Source: Limnomonas spitsbergensis
Taxonomy: Eukaryota > Chlorophyta > Chlorophyceae > Chlamydomonadales
Length of the DNA stretch: 64,000 nucleotides
Direction of reading: 5' to 3'
Assembly (NCBI GenBank): GCA_037349105.1
Contig: JAYJMM010000099.1
Span: forward strand, 3,077,501-3,141,500
Below, piece by piece: positions 42,801 through 54,600 of this stretch (position 1 is the stretch's first letter; the number at the start of each line of letters is the position of its first letter). The notes beneath the pieces were generated by a model. That model was not told where the DNA came from, searched no databases, and saw only the letters and a program-made list of their open reading frames with translations. The translations under genes and the position numbers were made by a program.

Positions 42801-45171
42801 AGCATGGGCCCGGACCCAAAGCCCGACGATTCGACCGGCCGAGGCGGAATCTATTGGCAGTACGCTAACGACACCCGCTACCTGATCGCGGCCAAGGGGA
42901 TCTACCCGCACCACGTCAAGTTCATCGACGCGATGCTGTCGTCCGACTTCTGCTACTCGCCGCTGGGCGCGCACGGCGGCGACACAGGTGCTGCCGGATC
43001 TAGATCTGGATCTGCGTCAGGAGGAGGACCTTCTCTCACTGTCTCTCAGTGGTACCGTTTTATTTTCTGTTCGGTTTGGTTGCAGCTGAGCCACACACAA
43101 CTGCCTACAGACGAGGGGGTAAAAAACAACGACCGGTCGCCAAGGCACACGCCCCTGGGCAGCCGGTTTTCGGTGGGTCCCTATTTGCCCCCAGTTGTGG
43201 CTGCCCGATAGAGGTCCATGTTACTTGCCAGTTGCCACCTTGCCACAGTTCATGCCTGGTGCAAGCCAGGAATCATCCCACGGTATGCTCAGCTCGACCT
43301 CCGAACTCTAAACCCTAAACCACAACCCTAAACCCCAACCCTAAACCCCTTAACGCATGTGTTTATTTCCGGAAGCTAACCTCTGCCCCCCTCCTACCCC
43401 CCCCCTCCCTCATCAGACCGATACGTTGCCGGGCTCCTGTTTGGCTGCATCCCAGTCATGCTTAACTCCATCGTTCTGTATGGAGCCCTGACGTCGCACG
43501 CGCTCCCATTTGAAGAGGTGCTGGACTGGAGCACGTTTGGCACGCTGGCGGACACCAACGATTTGAAGGACCTGGACCGGCAGCTGCAGTGCCTGAAGCC
43601 GCAAGTGAGGCTGCAGCAGGGGAGGTGGGGAGCTGGGATGTGTGGGCGGAAAGTGGTAGGAGGGCGGAAAGGGGTGGGAGGGATGGACGCTTGTGATTTG
43701 AAGGACCTGGACCGGCAGCTGCAGTGCCTGAAGCCGCAAGTGAGGCTGCAGCAGGGGAGGTGGGGAGCTGGGATGTGTGGGCGGAAAGTGGTAGGATGGC
43801 GGAAAGGGGTGGGAGGGATGGACGCTTGTGATTTGAAGGGCCTTGATCGGAAACTGTAGTGCCTGAAGCCGCAAGTGAGGCTGCAGCAGGGGAGGTGGGG
43901 AGCTGGGATGTGTGGGCGGAAAGTGGTAGGAGGGCGGAAAGGGGTGGGAGGGATGGACGCTTGTGATTTGAAGGACCTTGATCGGAAACTGTAGTGCCTG
44001 ATGCCGCAAGTGAGGCTGCAGCAGGGGAGGTGGGGAGCTGGGATGTGTGGGCGGAAAGTGGTAGGAGGGCGGAAAGGGGTGGGAGGGATGGACGCTTGTG
44101 ATTTGAAGGGCCTTGATCGGCAGCTACAATCCCTGATGCTGCAAGTGAGGCTGCAGCAAGGGAGGTGGGTTGGCTGACACCCTTATCTTTCAATGGTAAC
44201 GGCGCGGATGTGGCTACGGCCCCAAGCTGCGTTGTTTCCTTAACCTCCACGCCCTAATAGGGCGTAGCTTTCCTTCTTCCTTATCCCCTAACCCGCATGT
44301 GTGCCCTTCAGTTGGGCCAGCTGAGGTCTGCTGTGAGAGATGTCTGGCCATCATTTCTGTGGACATCTGTGTACCTTGCTCACCACGTAAGTCACCATAT
44401 TTTGCTCCGGTGTGCCAGATTCATGCTTTAAGCTGTCCTATCTATACTTTTGTGCGTACTTCTGTGAAGGACCCAGAAGGATGCACAAAAGGGCCCTAAG
44501 GTATAACATCATTAACTTGTGTTTGTGCCAAACTTACCTGGGGGCGCCTTGCTATCCTTTTCTTCCTCTTGTGCCTTCTCCCGTGACTCTCCTAGCTGAT
44601 TTTTTGCTTGCTGAAGTGGCCGCGCTTCATTTCAGCATGGCCCAGAGGTGTACTGTCATTAACCTGGGGGAGCCGCCGAGTGGCCACCATTGGGCCAATC
44701 GAGACCTAGCCTTGACACTTGACAGGCGTACTTATGGGCAGTGGCCTGACAGACGCCTTATGGGCAGTGGCCCGGGGATGCCCCCACGCCCAGATGCCGT
44801 AGGGTAGCGGAATTGTGGCTGGAGCATGCACAATTAGGTGGTGCTGTTCATTGGGCGCCCACATAACCGCAAATAACCACCTTACAAAAGGGGGGTGGCA
44901 CCCGCCAAGGCGCCACCCCCCTTTTGTAAGCCCATCCGTTCTCATGACCTCCCCTAAACTCCCATTCAAAACAATCGCTGTGCAGAGTTCATATCTCGGG
45001 GAGGACGGGTCCAACGATGCGTTCGCGACACTCATGCGAGTGCTGGCGTCTCGTATCCCACAAGGGTTTACGCCGTCGGTAGATACCAAGGCCCGGATGG
45101 CGCACCGTAACTTCCCTTGCAGGGAGGACAAATCGCTCAACAATATTCTGTGGGCGGATGTCTCATTGTAG
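39837..45171 (+). CDS. GT47 exostosin-like glycosyltransferase
   Basis: Six exons join in frame: 39837-40260, 40853-40960, 41879-41985, 42756-42987, 43417-43604, 44986-45171 (414 residues). An N-terminal hydrophobic segment (about residues 4-14) is a likely type II signal anchor. Exostosin-family signatures follow in order: RIYIYDLPSELG, EADYYW-like EKADYYWIPGG, WWNKT, CFQPGRDIMMPTAEN, a TMFFGG strand, SSDFCYSPLGAHGGDTDRY and GLLFGCIPVMLNS, then LPFEEVLDW. This fits a Golgi inverting glycosyltransferase of cell-wall or glycoprotein glycan synthesis. Donor and acceptor sugars cannot be told from sequence. The start at 39837 is preferred because it leads directly into the anchor. An upstream codon at 39801 (TTG) is non-AUG, and a CAG at 39813 could be a 5' UTR acceptor. 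Introns 3 and 5 carry copies of their junctions. Confidence 0.87.
41205..41450 (+). repeat. 16-bp GCAGTTCATACGCC-type minisatellite
   Basis: About 14 units resembling CCATGCAGTTCAAATG or CCTTGCAGTTCATACG lie in intron 2 of the GT47 gene. No link to a splice junction is evident. Confidence 0.85.
42435..42755 (+). repeat. Acceptor-side copies of GT47 exon 4
   Basis: Two degenerate copies precede the exon at 42756. The one at about 42465-42550 has AGGAGCTCTGAAACT, GGACAGCAAGCG, ATGTTTTCGGCAGCATATTGGGCC and GGACCC. The one at about 42640-42710 has CAAAATCATTGTCTTTGGAGGCG and GAACCCACAACC.GACG. They match the exon start GGATCGCAAACGCGACAAGA, CTATGTTCTTTGGAGGCAGC. Confidence 0.75.
43561..44175 (+). 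repeat. 135-bp tandem repeat carrying GT47 exon 5 end and donor
   Basis: Five units start at 43561, 43696, 43831, 43966 and 44101, exactly 135 bases apart. The first 44 bases of unit one (ATTTGAAGGACCTGGACCGG to CCGCAA) are the real end of exon 5, and GTGAGG is its donor at 43605. All five units retain a GCAA/GTGAGG or equivalent donor. Because 135 is divisible by three, a 262-codon minus-strand frame stays open through the array. It is an artefact. Confidence 0.95.
44881..44930. other. Perfect 19-bp hairpin in GT47 intron 5
   Basis: CTTACAAAAGGGGGGTGGC (44881-44899) and its exact reverse complement (44912-44930) flank a 12-base loop, 55 bases before the last exon acceptor. It could bring a branch region and the acceptor together, or be a MITE end remnant. 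Confidence 0.85.
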
Positions 45172-45298
45172 CTGAGTAGTGCTTATCATGAGAAGATCTG
45201 GAACTTGTGGGACACGTCAGCTGTGCACTCGTGCGCATGGGACCACATCATTCCTAATGACAAATGCCTACGTTCCTTGAAGACGCAACATAGCCTTC

Positions 45299-45775
45299 AT
45301 GCGTTGTATATCATCTCACGGACTCACGGTATCAGTTGGGAACAGTGCCTACCCGTTGGGCCCTGCAACAGCCATGCAGGACAGCAGGGATTCCAGTTTC
45401 TTGATATCTGGCCTGCCAGAGGGTGGGTGTGGGGAGGACTGTGCGGCTCTGGTCTGTGAGACAGTTTGCAAGCTCATGGGTATCACTGTCAATGTCAGTA
45501 GCGCCTTTCAGATGGGCTATTCGGACCCCAAAGGCAAACTAATGCGGAAGATCAAGTTCTGTGTAGACAGTCGTGGCGAGGCCGAGAGCATAGTGTACAA
45601 GAGGACCCAGTTGGCAGGCAAGGGTGTCACCATCTGGGAAGAAATGTCCCCTGCGGAGCTGACAGCACGGCATGAGCTCTGGCCTGAATTCCAGTTTGCC
45701 AAGGAGATTAAGTTGAATGCGTTTTTCACACGTGCTCAGCTCTTTGTTGATGGGCTGGAGGTGTCAGACGCGTGA
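45299..45775 (+). pseudogene. LINE ORF1-like fragment
   Basis: An open frame of about 158 codons resembles L1-type ORF1 proteins. SSFLISGLPEG fits the RNP2-like start of the RRM domain, MRKIKFCV and a YKRTQLAGKGVTIWEEMSP segment follow, and WPEFQFAKE..FTRAQLFVDG fits the C-terminal domain. The usual upstream coiled coil and any ORF2 (endonuclease or reverse transcriptase) are absent within several kilobases, so this is read as a truncated element. It lies just after the GT47 stop codon on the same strand. Recognition rests on remembered family pattern. Confidence 0.55.
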
Positions 45776-46059
45776 GTGTTTGCTTTAATTTGTCAGGACA
45801 AGGGGCAGCTTCGAATTATAAGCCATTGATGGGTCGACTGCCCTCTTGATTAACACGATCCCAATCTCTGATCTCCATAACGTTTTGCATCATCCTTTGA
45901 AATCACTAATTTGAACCATAAAATTAATCTCTTACAGAAGATACACATACACATATCAATCATTTATACTATGTGTTTTATACACATGTCGGGGGGGGAA
46001 AACAGGGCCCAGAGGTGTTTTGTCATTGACACATGTCCGTAGTTCACACCATTGTCAAC

Positions 46060-46380
46060 CCATTTCCGTTACGCATCAGGCAGTGCCCCACATGATCTCG
46101 ACGCTTCCCTGGAACACTCTTGTAAACATTCTCGATTTTTGTAGGCGGTGTTCAACCGAACTCTTTCACACCCGTCATGTTTCATGACTGGGGCTTATCT
46201 TCTGCAGTATGGGGTTCATTCCCACCCTACTGCTCGGTGGTTGTGTGTTGGTTGTTAGCCCAGGGGATCACTGGTTTCCCTAGCTGCCCTAGCATATTTA
46301 GTTCCTGTACCGGTTTACGGCCACAGGTCCCATGTGTATAAATGTGATGCTTTGCTGGACTGAAATAACTTCACATACGC
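46060..46380 (+). mobile_element. Dispersed repeat, copy 2 (LINE 3'-end-like)
   Basis: This is the second copy of the element at 35780-36170, about 75-80 percent similar by eye, ending GGACTGAAATAACTTCAC. It lies some 300 bases after the ORF1-like fragment on the same strand, which is compatible with being its 3' end. It is followed by a family A-like GCTCGGCCGCGTGGGGCTGG segment. Confidence 0.65.
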
Positions 46381-47200
46381 TCGGCCGCGTGGGGCTGGTT
46401 GGGTATGACTAAGATCAATTCCAGCTACCATGCACAGCTCGGGCCATGGTGCAGCCATGCCACCCTCATTTGTGAAGGTGGCAGGAACATGGACCCCGGC
46501 GATATGGACAGGAGAGAGAGAGGATCGATAGCTGACTCGATCCCTCAACCTGTGGGTATGGATGCTACCAGTGTTCGTATGTTTGTCTTCAACTTTGGAT
46601 GAGACGCGAACGATTGCTTGTACAGGTAATGACAATGCGGTGTTGGCTGAAATTGTACATACAAATCGAGGGGGGGGGGTCAAAATCAACTGAATATACC
46701 CCATCATCGAAAGTTGTAGAGCTTGACGAGAGCTTTCCATATATGGTCATGCAATTATTTTGGCCCAGGGGCCTGGGAGATATGGAGGGTCGAAGTGTAG
46801 AGGGGGGGGGGACAAACAAGACATGCCTTTCTGGATATGTATTGTATTTTTTAAAAATCAGATTGAGACGAAAGCTTCACCGTTGCATTCCTACTGCCAT
46901 TTGCCACAGTTATACATCATAAAGCATTCCACACCGAATACCAGACCCCTCTTGGCATGCAATTTCGGCATGGCTCCAGAACCACATGCACCGTGGTGCG
47001 CACACCCATTATGAACTCACACGGTGTACCTGCATTGGCAGGTGCTATGAATTAAGTAATAACCACCTGCTGTGAGCATTGTTTGAAGGTATTAAAATTC
47101 ACAGACAACCCAGTGGCCCTGAGGAATCACCAACGGGGGAAAGAGTGCAAGAGAGGAGCTGAGAAGCTGGCTGCTAGTCCAGCTGGTGGGGGTCCCTGGT
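46380..47200. other. Unassigned intergenic sequence
   Basis: A block at 46381-46490 (CTCGGCCGCGTGGGGCTGG, AATTCCAGCTACCATGCACAG) is shared with 37452-37530 and 54505-54600, a dispersed repeat. The rest has G-runs at about 46670 and 46801 and no supported gene. Confidence 0.5.
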
Positions 47201-47229
47201 CAGCTTCCGCCAGCTTCTAGCCACAGCTT

Positions 47230-47856
47230 GAGCATGTCAGCTGAGTTCCCGTACAGAGGCGATGATGCCAAGCCCTGGCCACTTTGCGATGACAACCCCT
47301 GAGAGTTGGAGGATCTTCAACAAGAATATGGACCACCAGTAGCTGGGGATGCGCCGACGGTGTGCAAGGTGCATGGCGGTGGGAAGATAACGAAGTTACC
47401 AGTTATGCAGTTGCACGTCGGAGCGCACATCGTGCTGCGCCAATGTGGGGCAGCCTGTAGCTTGGAGCCAAGTGGTGCTGAGGCGTGGCATTGTGTGTGA
47501 CGACAGGACATCAGGCATGTGCAAAACGGACTTGAGCAAAGGCTCTACCAGCAGCACGCTAGCAGTCGAGTCCTGCTGCCCCCTGAAGTACAAGATGTCA
47601 TACGCAGCTGCTGAGAGGGGTTCTACCACCAATACTTGCACCGACAGAACAGAGGCTTGCACCATCTGCAGGAGCATCGTGGGTGCCATCCGCCCTAATG
47701 TGTGGAGTTCCTAGATCACATGGAGTCAGCCCACCCTGGAGCTGACGAAGGCAGATGTGAAGAGTATGCCATCAGCGCTGAGGAGGTTTAGGGGGGTGGG
47801 TGGGCAAGGAGCCCCCCAAGAAGCAGAAGACCAAGCTTCTGAAGCAGCACGCTTAA
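47230..47856 (+). pseudogene. Frameshifted coding relic with zinc-knuckle-like motif
   Basis: Several frames piece together a decayed protein. CTDRTEACTICRS ends in NVWSS at a stop (47712-47714). The next frame continues LDHMESAHPGADEG and EYAISAEEV. A final frame gives a lysine-rich KEPPKKQKTK tail before TAA at 47854. Cys-x2-Cys, Trp, then His-Met..His recalls a C2H2-type finger found in some transposon-linked proteins. At least one frameshift and internal stops (about 47300) make it a pseudogene. Family is not established. Confidence 0.3.
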
Positions 47857-48601
47857 GTTAGATGCCACTCCTGTATGAGTCCTCTCGTTTTTGGAGCCTC
47901 GTGGTCTCCAGCGAGGACAGGTAGTTGGCAGGTGGTACCGTAGCTAGAGCAATGGTATATTATATTTTTCATCGCTTGACATTTGTACCAGCTACATTTA
48001 TCGACACCATTATAAGCGCACTGCTCAGCTGATTGAAATCGACCCCGCTCCCTTCCTTAAATTATGTTTTTCGACTGAGAAATGAAGGTTTACTAGGTTC
48101 TGGAGGCGGGGCGGGGGGTAGCCAGTGATCTATTCACATTTTTTCATCATGGGGTGTTGGATTTTTCTGCCCCCCCTTTATAAATATATAGAAATGTAAA
48201 CTGACGTTTGAATCCCAGGTTTTGTGATACCGCCATATATGCATTCCATATCCATGATCCCGTTCAGAGCGCACACCATTCCGTCTTCAGCAAATTCCCC
48301 AATCTGGTGTCCACACACACACACACGAGGCAGCTTTCCAAGCCAGACCGAGTCCACAGTTATTGCAATCCTGCCAAACCGGATTCAAATTCAAACAGCC
48401 TTTGTGCAGGGGACCAACACAAGCCCATACTGGCCCCCAATATCTACATTTGAAAAGCGTCGCTGGTCGTTTCTTTCGCTGTTCGTGACGCCGCACTCAT
48501 ATCCCCACTAGTTTAGCCCCCTGATGCCCCCCTTTCGATAGAATGTCCACCGCAAGCGCACATCCTCCCCCCTGCTTTCATCAGCAAGAGGCTGTGCATG
48601 C
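47857..48601. other. 3' flank of CCT7 (minus strand)
   Basis: This AT-richer stretch includes TTTATAAATATATAG near 48178 and short C- or G-runs. It should contain the CCT7 3' UTR and polyadenylation site. I cannot place the cleavage site with confidence. Confidence 0.4.
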
Positions 48602-51600
48602 TCATCGCCTCATGCCCCTGCCCCCCCTGCCTCCCCTGCCCCTGCCGCGCCCGCCCGCCGGTGCGCCTTGATCTGGCGCCTCGCTCTTGGGGTTGCGAAC
48701 CGTCTCGTCCACGCTGAGGATGAGGCAGGCCGCCTCTGTTGCGCTGGCGATTGCATTCAGCTTCACCAGCGACGGCTCCCACACAAATGCGTTGTACGTG
48801 TCCACGACGCCGCCAGTGTTCACATCCACACCGTAGTTCTGGAAAGGCAGGAAACGATGGAGGGGTCAGGCGACCCAAGGTCAGTTTTCCAGAACAAAGC
48901 TACCTATCAGCTGCAAACCAGCTCTCCACCGGAGGCCCCGGGTGTGGCCAGCCATGCTGCTTGGACCGCCCGCCGGTCGTAGGCCAATCCAGGGTTGGTC
49001 TGACTTGGGGGGCCTCGGATGGCCACGGGGCGGCCGGCTAATGGTGGCCATGTAGTACTAACAAGAAATTCATAGCAAATCTGGAACGAATCGAGAGAAC
49101 AAGAGCTCGACAATTATGCAAGACCTCCCGCCTCACCCAGCCGGGCAATATTCACGCTCTTGCCTTGAAAAATTGCTGTAGGGTCTACCCTTAACCCTAT
49201 TTTTCACCTCTGTAGGGTCTACACTAAACCCTTTTAAAACCCTGATCAGACTTAAGCCTCTTGGCCCCGCGTAACCCGCGCACCTTCCCAGATCCGTCCG
49301 CTTGTGCATGCTTCTGTCTCAGCTTGCTCAACACGTCCGTCGCGTCAAAGCCAGCGTTGTTGCACAGTTGGCGGGGGATGACCTCCAGCGCCTTAGCAAA
49401 CGCCTTGATGAACAGTTGCGCCTTGCTGGTGTGCGTTAGGGCTAGCTCGCGCAGGGCCTTGCTGACCTAGGGGGTGCAGGTGGCAGCAAAACGGGGCAGA
49501 GGCTGAAAACACTCTGGCGAGGCGCCTAGCTGGTGTGTGTTAGGGCGAGCTCGCGCAGGGCCTTGCTGACCTAGGGGATACAGGCGGCAGCAAAACTGGG
49601 CAGAGGCTGAAAGATATTTGAGGGCAAGGCGCCTTACTGACCTAAGGGGTACAGGCGACAGCAAAACGGGGCATGCGCTAAAAGATACTCGAGGGCAAGG
49701 GGCCTTGCTGGTGTGGGCCAGGTCGCGCATCGCCGTGCTGACCTAGAGGAGCTAAGGGGGCAAACCTTGAACACTTGATCGCCTTGAGCACCCACCTCCA
49801 TCTCGATTGCCCCGCCACCTGGCACGACCTCTGAGTGCTTCAGCGCACGGCGCACGATCATAATCGCGTCATGCAGCGAGCGTTCTGCCTCGTCGATGAA
49901 TTGATCGCTGCCTCCCCGCAACACAATGGTCGCGGTGCGCGCGTTGGGGCAGCCCATCAGCATGTTGTACCGCTCAGCACCAACCTACGTGCAGTACATG
50001 CCTGTACGGATCAGGGTCGAGGGTACATGCACAATGGTCGAGGTGCGCGCGTTGGGGCAGCCCATCAGCATGTTGTACCGCTCAGCGTCCACCTGCAAGC
50101 AGTACATGTTGTTATCGCAACCACCAAATGGCCTTTTTTCGATAGGGCCAGGCAGAGCGGACCGGAAGGGGACCAGCAACCAAACCGAAACTGACCCACG
50201 CCAACCTACAGAAAAAATGGACCAAACAGAAGAGACAAAGGAATAACCAGCGGCAAGAAACCAGACCACAGACAGCAGGACCAGGAGCCAAAGTCAATGC
50301 CAGCCAAATTCAAACACCGGAGCCAGAATCAGATACCGGTAAGTTGAGAGGGTGAGTAGCGCAGTGAATCAGCCAATGCAAACCTCAGCTGCAACAACAA
50401 CAACAACAATAAAGGCTGCGGTTTGTGAACCAAGGCAGCCCATCAGCATGTAGTCTTGCGACCACCTGTTGTGACCACCTGTGCGAAGCACTTTCGAGTC
50501 CCGACTCTCCGGTGGTTTTATTTCCTCTGGCATTTGTTTGCAACACTGCCATGCAAGATTTCCACTGTGCAGAGATGTCAGAGAGTCCCTAGATACAATC
50601 TCAGCAGAGCGTGCCTTGACTGAGTCTCTAGAGGGCGCTACGCTTCAGCTACATCACGGCGGCGCTTCAGCTACAGCCAAGGCGGCCTGGGGCGCCCAGT
50701 GGTGGCTGCCAAGCAGCCTGTCCCAGGTGCGCTGGTGCCTACTGTGGTGCCCGACATGCTCCCTTGCAGCGTCCCCCTCCCAGCCCACCTGCTTCTCCTC
50801 GAATCTCGTACATGTCCCAAGGAAGGTCTTGGCCGACTGGGCCGTCAAGCCATTGACGGTGGTCTGCACCCGGGCGCCCGTGGCCTTGGACACACGTTCC
50901 AAGTCAGGGAGCTCGACCTAGCGCGCAGCGCAGGCAGAGGATTTTATGTACCAATGCTCGACACAGGCAGGATATTATGTACAAGTGCACGACACAGGCA
51001 GGATGTAATGTACAAATGCACGAAACGGGAAGGAAGCAGAAAATTGTCGAGGTGTGGAACACCGGTACTGGTACAGATGCCTGACATCAGGGCAAGATGC
51101 CGGATACTAATTTCATTCAAATTATAATTGCAGGAAACTGGTAAGATGTTGAAGATGTTTTGTGGGCGAAGGTGTACAACATCGGCAGGGAGCAGAAATG
51201 TACCGGTGATCAAACCGCTGCCTGGACATGAATCTAAATACAGCACATAATGTCGAGCATGTACGGCATATAGTGGTGGCAGATATTCTTTAGTATGGCA
51301 TATAGTGTATTCTTTTGTACAACAGATACTCTTTTGTTACCAGGGGGATCACAAAGCCAAGGTGGCTGATGCACATGGTCCCATCAGCGATTGAAAAAAC
51401 CTTACTAGGGGGCAGAGACTGAGAAAGTGCATGCAAATCTCCTACCGCATCCTATGCAGGACAGCATGCACATCTCCTATCACACACCCCATGCAAGCAT
51501 GGAAGTCAGTAGGAGCATGCAAGAATGGGTGTGGTAGAAGCAAGCAAGCATGGGCGTGTGGTAGAGGCATGCAGCCCCGTGCCTCCGTGTATGCCGACAC

Positions 51601-54600
51601 TCACCCTGCCCGCACAGAACACATTCCGGTCGGCAAAGTACTGCGTGGCGAGGTCGCCAATAGCAAGCCGCGAGAGCACAATGCTTGCGCCCGACTCAAC
51701 GCACTTTGCCAGCTTCTCATAGATGATGTTCCACTCTGCGTCCACAATCGACTGGTATTGCGCTGGGTCGTCCAGTCGGATCTGCGGGCACAGGGTTATT
51801 CAGAGTTTGGGATTGGCCAGCTTCTTATAGACGATGTTTCACTCTGCGTCCACATTGGACTGGTCCGGCCCTGGATCACCCAGGCAGATCTACACAGAAA
51901 AAGGCGGTACGAGATCCAGGGTGCAGCATTTCGAACCCTGACCACCCGGTGCTTTGTGGTTCACAAACCTCGACGTACACAGAACGCAGCGGTCATTAAT
52001 CCAGGTTTCACAGATCGTAAACCCTGATTTACACGGAATCAGGGGTTTGAGAATCATGGTGTAGGTTTCATCGGCCCTACAGAACATACAAAACCTCTAG
52101 GGCCAGTCCAAGCCATGTCCAAGCCTGTTCACTTCCATATCCATAGCTTTATACATGCATTGTAGACCCACGCCTCGCCTCCACTCAACTGCTCACTCCC
52201 CCCCCTTGATAACCCAACCTCACACTGCGCACCTCTGCCATCTTTTCGTCCCCCTTCCTCTTCACCCCTCCCTTCACCTTTATCCTCCCCACCCTTGCTG
52301 TCTCTCCCTTCACCTCCCCTCCCTCCCTTCCCCACTCCTTCCCATCCTTTCCACCTTTCTCCCTCTCACTCCATTCCCATCTTTCTCCCCTCCCCCCCCC
52401 CCCCCATCCTCCCCACTTACGCTCCTTCTCTCCTCCCCTCCCTTCCCCCCTCCCTTCCTTCCCACCTCCTCTCTCCTCTCCTACCCCTCCTCCCCCCCCT
52501 ATTTCCTCCCCTCCCCTCCCCCTTCCTCCCCACCTCCACCCCATCTCCCCACCACCAACCTCTGCGTTCTCCCTCTCCGACTTGATCTCCAGCTCCATGT
52601 TGAGGAGCAGCACCTTGGGGTTATCAAAGCTCTTGGGCTGCTGCTCAAAGCCGGCATAGCTGAACGTCTTTTTAAACGCGACGCCGTCCACCAGAAAGGA
52701 GTCGCGGAGGCCACCACCCTGTGTAATAAAACAAAAAGGTGCACATGATTGAAATCGGCTATCGTGGGAAGTCAAAGCTCTTGGGCTGCTGTGCTGTGGT
52801 GTAGGCTTCGCAATGCCACTAGAGCATCTGGCGCCAGGTGCTGTAGTGGCATTGCGAAGCCTACACCACAACATGCTGCTTAAAGCCATCAGATCTGGCA
52901 CCTCCCCCTCACCTGAACCTTTTTCATCCCGACCAGTTTCAGGTCCAGGGAGACGGGATCCAGCTTGGACACCGCGTCCACGACCATCTGGGCGAAAAAC
53001 TCCTTTTCGCCGCTCACCTGCAAACAGCGACACATTGTTTAGAGTGGTGGCCAAGTTGGGGAAGGGTGTTGCAGAGCAGGAGAATGACAGGGGGTAGGGT
53101 TTAGGGGGGGGGGGCCTAATTGGAGGTCGGACAGGTAAGAGGGCGTTGCAGGGCAGGGGAATAATAGGGGACAGGGTATAGGGGGGGGTGACTATGTGGA
53201 GGATTGGCAGGGTTGAAGGGTGTTGCATAGCAGGGTAATTCCAGGGGGTAGGGTCGATTTCTGGGGGGGCTCAGTGGAGGATTGGCAGGGTTGAAGGGTC
53301 CTTACAATCCACGCCCCAGGATGTACTAATTTATTTATGAAGGGTGTTGCAGAGCAGGGGAATGGCAGTAGACTGGGGTTCAGATCGCACATGCGACCCA
53401 TTGTAGATTTTATCCAGCGGCCTCAACAGCGTACCATCAAAAGTGAGCAGTGCACATCCAGAGACATACAGAATTGCCAAAATTCATGTTACTGTACTTG
53501 CTGGTGTTCACCAGTGGCGATAATTTAAATTGGACATAATTCGAGTGCACGTGCCATGAATTGCATGCATCACATGTCATACATGCATCACATGTCATAC
53601 ATGCATCACATGTCATACATGCATCAAATGTCATACATGCATCACTTTGAATGCATGCATCAATTTCTAACCATGCATCGTCCTGCAGACCTCAGACTCC
53701 CAGCTTGTCATCAGGTCTCCCCTTTCAGGACGGCTCAGATCTCCAAGGTGAACAATAATTTAGCTGTATGGAAAATCACCAGGGGCATGACCACGTGTAC
53801 ACAAGTGCTTGCTAATGTGTGCTTCGGTTGCCATTCTGCTACATGACAGAGGCGGCGGGGGGCTTGGTGCAGCAGGCTCTGCGGCATAGGCCGCCGGCCA
53901 ATGTTCTGTCCCCGATGACCCGGTAGTGGCCGCATAGCACGTGGCCTAAAGAAGTGGTTTGGTGCATGTGTATGCTTGTATGCAGGCATCGTCTTGCAGA
54001 TCTCAGACTCCCAGCTTGTCATCAGGCCTCCCCTTTCAGGGCGGCTCAGATCTCCATGGTGAACAATAATTTAGCTGTATGGAAAATCATCAAGGGCATG
54101 ACCACGTGTGCATGTCTGCTTGCTCTAGCGTGCTTTGGTTGCAATTTTGCTACATCACAGACAGAGGCGGCGGGGGGGCTTGGGGCAGCAGGCTCTTCCA
54201 TATGGGCCACCGGCCTATGTTGTGTCCCCCATTGACCCAGCAGTGGCTGCATAGCAGCTGGTCTAAGGAAATGGTTTGGTGCATGTGTATGCTTGTATGC
54301 AGGCATCGTCTCGCAGACCTCAGACTCCCAGCTTGTCATCAGGCCTCCCCTTTCAGGGCGGCTCAGATCTCCAAGGTGAACACTAATTTAGCTGTATGGA
54401 AAATCATCATGGGTGTGGGCATGCTGCATGCGTGTGAATTCATGCGAGGCGTCCATGCCACCCAGGGTTTAGAACGGTGCACACCCAATGCCCTGCTGAA
54501 CGCTCAGTCGCGTGGGGCTGGCAGGCGACGAGCAACCTCAACTCCAGCTGCCACGCACAGTCAGGACCATGACGCAGCCATGACACCCCCATGGCAGTTG

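Noticed and set aside
43413..44250. 262-codon minus-strand frame of Pro/Ser repeats
   Set aside because: It is the antisense of the 135-bp repeat in GT47. Its length follows from the period being divisible by three.
52185..53228. 347-codon minus-strand frame
   Set aside because: It is a chance extension of CCT7 exon 6 (52560-52718) through purine-rich intron sequence. The splice sites and family match define a much shorter exon.
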